Source: Sva-25 sp037385685
GTDB taxonomy: Bacteria > Pseudomonadota > Gammaproteobacteria > Chromatiales > Chromatiaceae
DNA length: 26,153 nt
Direction: 5' to 3'
Assembly: GCA_037385685.1 (NCBI GenBank)
Contig: JARRMW010000036.1
Span: 1 to 26,153, forward strand
Under the pieces are notes generated by a model. That model was not told where the DNA came from and did not search any database. It worked only from the letters and a program-made list of their open reading frames with translations. This document shows positions 1 through 6,492 of the stretch, piece by piece. A program made the translations under genes and the position numbers. Positions within the stretch are counted from its first letter, which is position 1. Each line of letters begins with the position of its first letter.

Positions 1-261
1 GTGATTCCGCTCGGCAGTGGCGTTTCGGCAAGGAAAGAGGTGCAACGCGCCGTTGAATTGCTGAAAGAGTATGAATTCATCATCCACACCCACGGTGCAG
101 GTACCAATATCGAGGGTGATATGGATGAGGTCCTGTCGGCGGTAAAAAAGATACACGAAGTGTTGCATAGCGAGGGCAGCGTGCGCCTGATCAGCTATCT
201 CAAGCTCGAGACACGAACGGACAAGGAGACCACGCTCGCAGGCAAGCGTCTCGAGGGTTAG
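1..261 (+). CDS. MTH1187-family (UPF0045) thiamine-binding protein, 5' truncated by window edge
   Basis: The visible 86 residues begin with VIPLGSG, which in this family normally follows a short first beta strand (M..EFS), so roughly 5-10 N-terminal residues lie outside the window and the GTG at base 1 is probably an internal Val codon. The later THGAGTNIEGDMDEVLSAV stretch matches the family pattern in which a small residue-rich loop and a G-x-WDEV-like segment form the ligand pocket. The C-terminus KRLEG is also family-like. Members are small ferredoxin-like-fold proteins; some bind thiamine or other pyrimidine compounds, and the cellular role is mostly unproven. It precedes the HAD and YjbQ genes by about 195 bases on the same strand. 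The family call is fairly confident; the ligand is inferred from family knowledge only. Confidence 0.72.
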   Translation: MIPLGSGVSARKEVQRAVELLKEYEFIIHTHGAGTNIEGDMDEVLSAVKKIHEVLHSEGSVRLISYLKLETRTDKETTLAGKRLEG

Positions 262-279
262 GAGAGGCAGATCATCCAC

Positions 280-388
280 GAGATTGCCACAGTCGCTGCG
301 CTCCTTCGCAATGACATCTTTCGATGCAAGACAGACGTATCAGGTGAATGTGGACTTGTCATCGCGAGGAGGCCGACGTGGCGATCTT
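280..388. repeat. Inverted pair of GATTGCCAC/GCAATGAC-type intergenic repeat
   Basis: The left arm (280-315) runs GAGATTGCCAC...TTCGCAATGAC and the right arm (358-388) runs GTCATCGCGAGGAG...GTGGCGATCTT. The right arm is close to the reverse complement of the left with a few small gaps, so the unit can fold into a long imperfect hairpin. The same family recurs at 8662-8759 and as a fragment at 1786-1804. It fills most of the gap between the thiamine-binding protein gene and the HAD gene and shows no coding potential of its own. Confidence 0.75.
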
Positions 389-455
389 GTCCGGAGGGCA
401 TTTCCGGGATCGGAATCATGCGTAACCCCGATCCCTCAAGCTTCAGAGCAAGAAC

Positions 456-1253
456 ATGATCAAGGGCATTCTTTTCGATCTCGACGGTGTCTTCTATGTT
501 GGAGCACAGGCCATCGATGGTGCTGCCAGGAGCCTTGAATGGATCCGCCGAGAAGGCATCCCGCATCTTTTTCTGACCAATACAAGCTCACGACCACGCA
601 GTGCAATCGTCGAGAAACTCTCAGGCATGGGTATTGATATTGATCCCGCGACTATCCTGACACCTCCGGTGGCGGCTTCTCGCTGGATCGCTGAACATGT
701 CGATGGTCCGCTTGCGCTTTTCATCCCCGAAGCAACGCGTACCGAGTTCTCTGCGTTCGAACAGCTCGGGGAAGAGGCCGCTCAGGGCGCAGGCGCTGTG
801 GTCCTCGGGGACATGGGACAGGAGTGGACCTTCGGCCGGCTCAACCGCGCGTTCAGACTGCTCATGCAGAAGCCGGTGCCTCCACTCGTGGCACTGGGCA
901 TGACACGTTACTGGCGATCGGAGGAAGGCCTGCAACTCGACACGGGGCCTTTCGTGAAGGCGCTCGAATATGCCACCGGGAGGGAAGCAGTCGTCATGGG
1001 CAAACCGGCCACAGCCTTCTTCGATGCTGCCCTGACAATCCTTGGCTGCGAGCCGTCAGAGTGTCTCATGATCGGTGACGACATCATGGGAGATATTGCA
1101 GGATCGCAGCTCCTGGGCATCAAGTCTGCGCTGGTGCGTACCGGCAAGTTCAGCGAAAGTGACCTCGAGACGGGCATCGTTCCCGATCTGTTGCTGGATT
1201 CCATTTGCGACCTGCCGGCATGGTGGGAAAGCCGGGAGAATGTGGAACCATGA
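456..1253 (+). CDS. HAD-superfamily IIA hydrolase, LHPP-like phosphatase
   Basis: This 265-residue protein has a full HAD catalytic set: motif I FDLDGV with nucleophile D8 and acid/base D10, motif II FLTNTSS with T41, the motif III Lys in MGKPA (K183), and motif IV IGDDIMGDI (D208, D209, D213). The large cap insert between motifs II and III (about residues 60-175) is typical of subfamily IIA (NagD/LHPP-like). The family hydrolyses small phosphoesters; LHPP relatives act on phospholysine, phosphohistidine and pyrophosphate, but the substrate here cannot be read from sequence. The start is ATG at 456 with only a weak ribosome site. The stop overlaps the start of the YjbQ gene (ATGA), so the two are probably co-translated. 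Length is normal for the family. Confidence 0.88.
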   Translation: MIKGILFDLDGVFYVGAQAIDGAARSLEWIRREGIPHLFLTNTSSRPRSAIVEKLSGMGIDIDPATILTPPVAASRWIAEHVDGPLALFIPEATRTEFSAFEQLGEEAAQGAGAVVLGDMGQEWTFGRLNRAFRLLMQKPVPPLVALGMTRYWRSEEGLQLDTGPFVKALEYATGREAVVMGKPATAFFDAALTILGCEPSECLMIGDDIMGDIAGSQLLGIKSALVRTGKFSESDLETGIVPDLLLDSICDLPAWWESRENVEP

Positions 1254-1663
1254 GAGAAAGCATCACCGTCAGTACCCACAGCCGAGAGGAACTCGTCGAT
1301 ATCACGAAACAGGTCCAGCAGGTCGTGGATCGCAGTGGCATGCGTGACGGACTTCTCTCTGTCTACGTGCAGGGAGCCACGGCCGGGATCATGATCCAGG
1401 AGAACTGGGACGAGAGCGTGCAGACGGATGTCATCAACCTGCTTGCGAAGCTGATACCGCGAGGCGTCTGGTTGCATGACCGTCAGGATGGCAATGGTGA
1501 TTCCCATCTCAAGGCAGGCCTCGTCGGGCCGTCCGAGACTGTGCCAGTGATCGATGGAAAGCTCGGCCTGAGTACCTGGCAGAATCTATTCCTCTGCGAG
1601 TTCGACGGACCGCGATCCGAAAGGCGTATTGTCTGTACCTTGATCGAGGATCGTGTTGCTTGA
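1250..1663 (+). CDS. YjbQ / UPF0047 family protein (secondary thiamine-phosphate synthase type), variant motif
   Basis: A 137-residue protein. The start is ATG at 1250, overlapping the HAD stop as ATGA; an in-frame ATG at 1205 lies inside the HAD gene and is less likely. The fold-wide features are present: IQEN (E51, N52), QDGNGDSHLKA (D80, N82, H86, K88), GPS, and STWQNLFLCEFDGPR near the C-terminus. Family members form trimers, and E. coli YjbQ has been linked to weak thiamine-phosphate synthase activity. Where most members have a HT[ST]A motif, this protein has GATA (residues 42-45), so the usual His is absent, which suggests a divergent subfamily. Its neighbour, a possible thiamine-binding protein at the window edge, fits a thiamine theme but does not prove it. 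Confidence 0.85.
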   Translation: MRESITVSTHSREELVDITKQVQQVVDRSGMRDGLLSVYVQGATAGIMIQENWDESVQTDVINLLAKLIPRGVWLHDRQDGNGDSHLKAGLVGPSETVPVIDGKLGLSTWQNLFLCEFDGPRSERRIVCTLIEDRVA

Positions 1664-1676
1664 GAGGAAGGTAACC

Positions 1677-1780
1677 GGTGTCGGAGATTATTTTCCGCAG
1701 AAAATGACCTCTGATACCTGGTGCCCCCGTTGTCGGTATCAGAGAAAATTTCTCCCGGGGAAGAAATTATCTCCGACACC
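1677..1780. repeat. Composite palindromic element, copy 1 (two facing hairpins, MITE/BIME-like)
   Basis: The element starts GGTGTCGGAGATTATTTTC and ends ATCTCCGACACC, so its outer 12 bases are a perfect inverted repeat. Inside are two hairpins: 1677-1718 (right arm ends CTCTGATACC) and 1735-1780 (left arm begins GGTATCAGAGA), separated by a GC-rich linker of about 16 bases. Copy 2 at 1902-2005 has the same length and layout. No transposase is nearby, so any mobility would have to be supplied in trans. Confidence 0.85.
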
Positions 1781-1785
1781 TGGCT

Positions 1786-1804
1786 GCGAGGTTCGCGATG
1801 ACAA
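1786..1804. repeat. Fragment of the GCGATGACA-type repeat
   Basis: The stretch GCGAGGTTCGCGATGACAA matches the right end of the repeat at 8722-8759 (GCGCGGTTCGCGATGACAA). It begins only 5 bases after composite palindrome copy 1. The other arm of this repeat family is missing here. Confidence 0.6.
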
Positions 1805-1901
1805 GACTCCAGTATCGGAGAGCATTCGCCGCGGTGCGGTCTTCTACATTCAATTCTGGTGTAGATCTCTTTTCAGGGTGACAAATTCATATTCCTGAAT
1901 C

Positions 1902-2005
1902 GGTGTCGGAGATTATTTTCCGCAGGAAAATGATCTCTGATACCCGGTGCCCCGTTGTCAGTACCAGAGAAAATTTCTCCTTAGGAAGAACTTATCTCCG
2001 ACACC
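1902..2005. repeat. Composite palindromic element, copy 2
   Basis: This has the same layout and the same 104-base length as copy 1: hairpin 1902-1944, a linker, then the facing hairpin 1960-2005. By eye it differs from copy 1 at about ten positions, including one inserted base in the first loop and one deleted C in the linker. The outer arms GGTGTCGGAGAT / ATCTCCGACACC are identical to copy 1. Some stem differences change one arm only, as expected for decaying copies. Confidence 0.85.
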
Positions 2006-2072
2006 TGCGCACCACACTTCGATCCCGAGTCCTGCTTTCTCCCATTCGCTTGATCCTGCGCAAGCCCGCAGA

Positions 2073-2101
2073 TGCTTGCCTGAACCGTTGCCTGTTATAA
2101 A
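2073..2101 (+). promoter_or_regulatory. Possible promoter for archease-rtcB-nrdJ
   Basis: TATAAA at 2096-2101 resembles a sigma-70 -10 box and would give a leader of roughly 20-25 bases before the archease ATG. The matching -35 region (around 2073-2078, TGCTTG) is poor, so this is a weak prediction. No sigma-54-type -24/-12 site, as used by the E. coli rtcBA operon, was recognised here. Confidence 0.3.
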
Positions 2102-2129
2102 GAAAAGAGAGGAATGTGCAGGTGACATC

Positions 2130-2546
2130 ATGGGTTCATGGGAGCATTTCGAGCACGAGGCCGATATCGGTGTCAGGGGATACGGTCGCACGATGGCAGA
2201 GGCCTTTGAGCAGGCTGCGCTCGCAATGACGGCCATCATTACGGATCCCGGTGATATCGAGCCGGATACCATGATCGAGGTCAGTCGCTTCGAAATGGAT
2301 CCGGAGCTGCTTTTCGTCGATTGGCTCAACGCAATCGTGTACGAGATGTCGACGCGCCACATGCTCTTCTGCCGTTACGAGCTCAGGATCGAGGAGGGCC
2401 GCCTCGAGGCGCAGCTCTTCGGCGAGATCATCGACCGCAAGCGCCACCAGCCGGTCGTTGAGGTCAAGGGAGCCACCTATACTGAACTCAGGGTCGTGCA
2501 AACAGAGGATGACGGCTGGCTGGCCCAGTGCGTCGTCGATGTCTGA
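2130..2546 (+). CDS. Archease, activator of the RtcB RNA ligase
   Basis: A 138-residue protein of normal archease length. ATG 2130 is chosen because AGGTGA sits just upstream (2120-2125) and the protein then starts with the family's N-terminal strand (WEHFEHEADIGVRGYG). Conserved features are H9 and the metal-binding-type D12 in HEADIGV, FVDWLNAIVYE (62-72), the VKGATY loop (112-117), and the C-terminal VVDV with D137. Archease helps RtcB become guanylylated and turn over, converting it to a multiple-turnover RNA ligase. The rtcB gene begins 9 bases downstream, which strongly supports the call. An upstream in-frame ATG at 1947 would add 61 residues encoded by the palindromic repeat and is rejected. 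Confidence 0.93.
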   Translation: MGSWEHFEHEADIGVRGYGRTMAEAFEQAALAMTAIITDPGDIEPDTMIEVSRFEMDPELLFVDWLNAIVYEMSTRHMLFCRYELRIEEGRLEAQLFGEIIDRKRHQPVVEVKGATYTELRVVQTEDDGWLAQCVVDV

Positions 2547-2555
2547 GGAAGAATC

Positions 2556-3983
2556 ATGGATCTCAATCGCCTGAAACGTGTTTCCGAAAGCGAGTGGATG
2601 ATCGAGCCGACAGGTGACATGCGCGTGCCCGGTGTGCTCTTCGCATCGCGGGACCTCGTCATGGCGATGGACGAGAAGGTCTATTCACAGGTGTGCAATG
2701 TCGCGACCTTGCCCGGTATCGTCAAGGCGTCCTATGCCATGCCGGATGCGCACTGGGGGTATGGATTTCCCATCGGCGGCGTGGCTGCCTTTGATCCGGT
2801 TGACGGCGTGATCTCGGCCGGTGGTGTCGGTTTCGATATCTCTTGCGGTGTGCGCATGCTGCACACGGGACTCACGCCGGAACAGGTGCGGTCGCACCAG
2901 GAAGCACTGGCCAATACGCTCTTCCGGGAAATTCCCGCTGGCCTTGGCAGTACCGGCGCGCTACATCTTTCGACCAGGGAGATGGATGCCATGCTCGCAG
3001 GCGGCGCACGCTGGGCCGTGGAACAGGGCTATGGCGAGGCAGCGGATCTCGAGCGCATCGAGGAGCACGGCTGTATGGAGGGCGCTGTTCCCGGGGCTGT
3101 TTCCGACTTCGCCAAACGACGTCAGCAGGACGAAATGGGAACCCTGGGTTCGGGCAATCACTACCTTGAGATACAGCGCGTGACGCACATCTACGATGAG
3201 AAGGTAGCACGCGCCTTTGATATCAGCCTGGACGACATCAAGATCAGTATCCACTGTGGTTCGCGCGGGCTCGGCCATCAGATCGGCACCGAATTTCTCA
3301 AACGCATGGTCAAGGAGGCGCAGTCGCATGGCATTCAACTGCCTGACAGAGAGCTTGCCTGTGCGCCGATACAATCAGAGACCGGCCAGGACTACCTTGA
3401 TGCGATGCGCGCCGGCATCAACTGCGCTCTGGCGAACCGAGAGATCATTACGCACCTGACGCGCGGGGCCATCACACAGCTCTTCCCGCAGGCACATCTG
3501 GAACTGCTCTACGATGTGTCGCACAACACTTGCAAGCTCGAAACACATGTCGTCGACGGGCAGCAACGAGAACTCTTTGTGCATCGCAAGGGTGCCACGC
3601 GCGCACTGCCGCCCGAACATCCTGATTTGCCAGCCGGATTGCGAGATGCCGGACAGCCTGTCCTGATCGGTGGGACCATGGGAACGGCATCCTATGTACT
3701 TGCCGGTATGGAAGGGAGCGACCAGCGCGCGTTCTCCTCTGCCTGTCATGGTGCCGGTCGCAGCATGAGTCGTCGAAAGGCGACACGGACCTGGAGCGGT
3801 CGCGATGTCCAGGAGGGTTTGGCCGCAAGGGGCATCCTCGTGCGTAGTCCGTCGAAACGCGGCATCGCAGAGGAGGCGCCCGGGGCATACAAGGATGTGG
3901 CCGAGGTTGTCCATTCTGCCGAGCAGGCCGGTCTCGCCAGGCTCGTCGCGCGCCTCGAACCACTGGTTTGCATCAAGGGATGA
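2556..3983 (+). CDS. rtcB: RNA-splicing ligase RtcB
   Basis: A 475-residue protein, full length for RtcB. It joins RNA 2',3'-cyclic phosphate or 3'-phosphate ends to 5'-OH ends using GTP and Mn2+. Catalytic residues are present at almost the same numbers as in the Pyrococcus enzyme: D94 and C97 in GFDISCG, N201 and H202 in GSGNHYLE, H233 in IHCGSRG, a further His in DVSHN, and the guanylylated His (about H398) in ACHGAGR. The archease gene is 9 bases upstream and the ribonucleotide reductase starts 4 bases downstream. There is no RNA cyclase (rtcA) or RtcR regulator alongside, unlike in E. coli, so this is an archease-partnered type. The role is likely RNA repair or tRNA/rRNA end healing. Confidence 0.96.
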   Translation: MDLNRLKRVSESEWMIEPTGDMRVPGVLFASRDLVMAMDEKVYSQVCNVATLPGIVKASYAMPDAHWGYGFPIGGVAAFDPVDGVISAGGVGFDISCGVRMLHTGLTPEQVRSHQEALANTLFREIPAGLGSTGALHLSTREMDAMLAGGARWAVEQGYGEAADLERIEEHGCMEGAVPGAVSDFAKRRQQDEMGTLGSGNHYLEIQRVTHIYDEKVARAFDISLDDIKISIHCGSRGLGHQIGTEFLKRMVKEAQSHGIQLPDRELACAPIQSETGQDYLDAMRAGINCALANREIITHLTRGAITQLFPQAHLELLYDVSHNTCKLETHVVDGQQRELFVHRKGATRALPPEHPDLPAGLRDAGQPVLIGGTMGTASYVLAGMEGSDQRAFSSACHGAGRSMSRRKATRTWSGRDVQEGLAARGILVRSPSKRGIAEEAPGAYKDVAEVVHSAEQAGLARLVARLEPLVCIKG

Positions 3984-3987
3984 ACGC

Positions 3988-5763
3988 ATGAGCGATACTA
4001 TTTCCCGCTGGGTCTGGGAGACACGCTATCGCCATAGTGATGAACGCTCAATCACGGATAGCTGGGAACGTGTTGCGTATGCACTTGCGTCGGTAGAGTC
4101 GGAGTCGGAGCTGTACGCTCAACGCTTCCTTGCGATCCTCGATGATTTCCGTTTTCTTCCCGGTGGCCGGATCCTTGCCGGTGCGGGTAGTGGGCGGGAC
4201 GTCACACTCTTCAACTGTTTCGTGATGGGGCTGATCGAAGATTCACTCGACGGCATTTTCACTGCGTTGCGCGAGAGTGCCCTGACGATGCAGATGGGCG
4301 GCGGCATCGGTCTCGATTTCTCGACCCTGCGTCCTGCGGGTGTGCGTACGAGGCGTGTTGGCGTCATCGCATCGGGGCCGGTCTCCTTCATGCACGTCTG
4401 GGATGCCATGTGCGCAACGCTTGTCTCAAGCGGCAACAGGCGCGGTGCCATGATGGCGACCCTGCGCTGTGATCATCCCGATATCGAAAAATTCATCACT
4501 GCCAAGCAGGAACCGGGTGTCCTGACCCATTTCAATCTCTCGGTGCAGGTGACCGATGATTTCATGCAAGCCGTCCAGAGCGATGCTGAATGGCCATTGC
4601 TGTTTCCTGCCGACAGTCTCGGAGAGGGGGCAGCCGGCTTGCCCGTCATGGAATCAGGCTGGCCAGGGCGAGAGGGTGTTGTTGCCTGCCGTGTGATGCG
4701 CACCATTCGGGCGCGCGAGCTGTGGGAAAAAATCACGCAGGCCGCCTATGATAGTGCCGAGCCGGGTGTGCTGTTCGTGGATCAGATCAACCGCGAGAAC
4801 AACCTGGCCTGGAAAGAGCAGATCAGCGCAACAAATCCGTGTGGCGAGATACCTCTTCCGCCATGGGGAGGATGCGACCTGGGATCTATCAACCTTACGC
4901 GATTCATCAAAGCACCCTTTGATGAGGGGGCCGTGGTCGACTGGGAGAGCCTCGGTCGGACGGTCCACGACGCCGTGCGCCTCCTCGACAATGCGATCGA
5001 CCTGTCGCATTACCCTTTGCAGCAGCAGCGCGAGCAGATGCAGGCTACCAGGCGTATCGGGCTCGGTATCACGGGGCTGGCGGATGCTCTCATGATGCTC
5101 GATATCCGCTATGGCGATGATGCCTCCTTCGCGCTGGCATCACACCTCATGCAGACAATTCGCGATGCGGCCTATCGCGCGTCCATCGAGCTTGCACGCG
5201 AGAAGGGCGCCTTTCCGGCGTTTGACGCGACGGCTTACCTGGCCTCGCCATTTATCGAAAGATTACCGGGTGATATCCGCAAGGATATCGCCAGGGTCGG
5301 TATCCGCAATAGTCACTTGCTCGCCATCGCTCCGGCAGGAACTATCAGCCTGCTTGCAGGAAACATCTCGAGTGGTCTCGAACCTGTTTTCGAAAAACGC
5401 TATCGACGCCGGGTGCGAATTGATGGCGAATGGAAGGAATTCGATGTGGAGGATTATGGCTGCAAGCAGTGGCGGGAACTTGGACTGCCGGATGAGCCGC
5501 CTTCCTGGGTCGGGGCGCGGGAGTTGTCGCCGGATCTGCACCTGAAGATGCAGGCAAGCCTGCAACCTTTTGTGGACAGCGCTATCTCCAAGACGGTCAA
5601 CATCCCCGCATCCATGCCCTTCGAGGACTATCTCGGTCTCTACGAGAAGGCGTGGCGACTCGGGTTGAAGGGTTGCACGACTTACAGGCCCAACCCGATC
5701 ACAGGGTCGGTGCTCGACACTCCTGATGGCGGTTGTTGCAGGATCGACAGGGAAGGGGGGTGA
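3988..5763 (+). CDS. nrdJ: Adenosylcobalamin-dependent (class II) ribonucleotide reductase
   Basis: A 591-residue protein starting at ATG 3988, with AGGGA 7 bases upstream. It reduces ribonucleotides to deoxyribonucleotides with coenzyme B12 as radical source. Active-site residues are visible: C77 in LFNCFVMG and C296 in GGCDLGS form the expected redox pair, and NPCGEI supplies N283, C285 (thiyl radical) and E287. The 11-residue spacing between C285 and C296 equals that between C322 and C333 in the Thermotoga enzyme. Other family signatures are GGGIGLDFS, RRGAMMATL, RRIGLGITGLADAL and GLKGCTTYRPN. The tail is short and ends with a vicinal Cys pair (GGCC) that may relay electrons to the active site. 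No N-terminal ATP cone is apparent and no B12 riboswitch was seen upstream. It starts 4 bases after rtcB, so it is probably in the same operon. Confidence 0.93.
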   Translation: MSDTISRWVWETRYRHSDERSITDSWERVAYALASVESESELYAQRFLAILDDFRFLPGGRILAGAGSGRDVTLFNCFVMGLIEDSLDGIFTALRESALTMQMGGGIGLDFSTLRPAGVRTRRVGVIASGPVSFMHVWDAMCATLVSSGNRRGAMMATLRCDHPDIEKFITAKQEPGVLTHFNLSVQVTDDFMQAVQSDAEWPLLFPADSLGEGAAGLPVMESGWPGREGVVACRVMRTIRARELWEKITQAAYDSAEPGVLFVDQINRENNLAWKEQISATNPCGEIPLPPWGGCDLGSINLTRFIKAPFDEGAVVDWESLGRTVHDAVRLLDNAIDLSHYPLQQQREQMQATRRIGLGITGLADALMMLDIRYGDDASFALASHLMQTIRDAAYRASIELAREKGAFPAFDATAYLASPFIERLPGDIRKDIARVGIRNSHLLAIAPAGTISLLAGNISSGLEPVFEKRYRRRVRIDGEWKEFDVEDYGCKQWRELGLPDEPPSWVGARELSPDLHLKMQASLQPFVDSAISKTVNIPASMPFEDYLGLYEKAWRLGLKGCTTYRPNPITGSVLDTPDGGCCRIDREGG

Positions 5764-5805
5764 TGCGAGCGCATTTGCATGCTGCGCATCTCATGCGACC
5801 GAAGC

Positions 5806-6492
5806 TCAATCAGTCTCGCCTGCTTCTTCGGAATCCCTGACCAGCGGTACGAAAGCGACTCCCAGCACCTCTTTCTCATGCACGCTGCCGTCTGCATCCT
5901 TTGTGACGAGCATGAGCGACTGGTAGCCCCAGCGTGATCCGACCGGAATGACGAGATGTCCACCCGGTTTGAGTTGCTCGACAAGAGCAGGCGGAATCTC
6001 CCGGCTTGCGGCTGTCACGATGATGCCGTCGAACGGTGCCTCGTCGCTCCAGCCGTTGTAACCATTGGTATGGCGCTGCTGCACCTCGTATCCGGCCTTT
6101 ACGAGCTGCCGGCGAGCACGCTCTGCAAGGTCGCCAATGATCTCGACACTGTAAACGCGGGCGCCCATCGCGGCCAGGATTGCGGCCTGATAGCCGCTGC
6201 CCGTACCGATTTCGAGAATCCTGTCGCCCGGGTCGATATCGAGCAGTTGCGTCATGAGCGCCACGATGTAGGGTTGCGAGATTGTCTGGCCATGACCAAT
6301 CGGAAGTGGGGCATTGATCCAGGCGGCTGCACGTTCGTCTTCCGGGATGAAGTCGCTGCGGTCGACACGTCTCAAGGCCTCCTCGACCCGGTCATCGAGT
6401 TGATGGAAGCCCGTGTACCCGGCTGTCTGGCTGAATTCATCACGTATCTCGGCGATCAGGCCGTTGCGCCTTGCTTCATCCCGGATGTTCAT
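5806..6492 (-). CDS. pcm: Protein-L-isoaspartate O-methyltransferase
   Basis: A 228-residue SAM-dependent methyltransferase that starts repair of isoaspartyl residues in aged cytosolic proteins. Family markers are GQTISQP (about 68-74), the SAM-binding motif I ILEIGTGSG (92-100) followed by YQAAILA, the post-I acidic residue in VYSVEI, and the later DGIIVTAA and LKPGGHLVIPVG segments. The ATG overlaps the stop of the upstream ahcY gene by ATGA, indicating translational coupling. Its product SAH is the substrate of ahcY, so the pairing makes biochemical sense. It ends convergently 42 bases from the nrdJ stop. Confidence 0.94.
   Translation of the reverse strand: MNIRDEARRNGLIAEIRDEFSQTAGYTGFHQLDDRVEEALRRVDRSDFIPEDERAAAWINAPLPIGHGQTISQPYIVALMTQLLDIDPGDRILEIGTGSGYQAAILAAMGARVYSVEIIGDLAERARRQLVKAGYEVQQRHTNGYNGWSDEAPFDGIIVTAASREIPPALVEQLKPGGHLVIPVGSRWGYQSLMLVTKDADGSVHEKEVLGVAFVPLVRDSEEAGETD

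Larger units (their letters stand above)
1664..2129. other. 466-base gene-free gap made largely of palindromic repeats
   Basis: No convincing gene was found here. Short open frames across this gap simply read through the palindromes. The gap holds two 104-base composite palindromes (1677-1780 and 1902-2005), a short fragment of the other repeat family (1786-1804), an unexplained AT-richer spacer (about 1805-1901), and a possible promoter for the archease operon (about 2073-2101). Confidence 0.7.

Noticed and set aside
1947..2129. N-terminal extension of archease
   Set aside because: It would be translated from the palindromic repeat; the ATG at 2130 has a ribosome site and gives the normal family length.
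3805..3987. Longer start for the ribonucleotide reductase
   Set aside because: The extra 61 codons lie inside rtcB in another frame, and ATG 3988 has AGGGA at a good distance and a family-like N-terminus.
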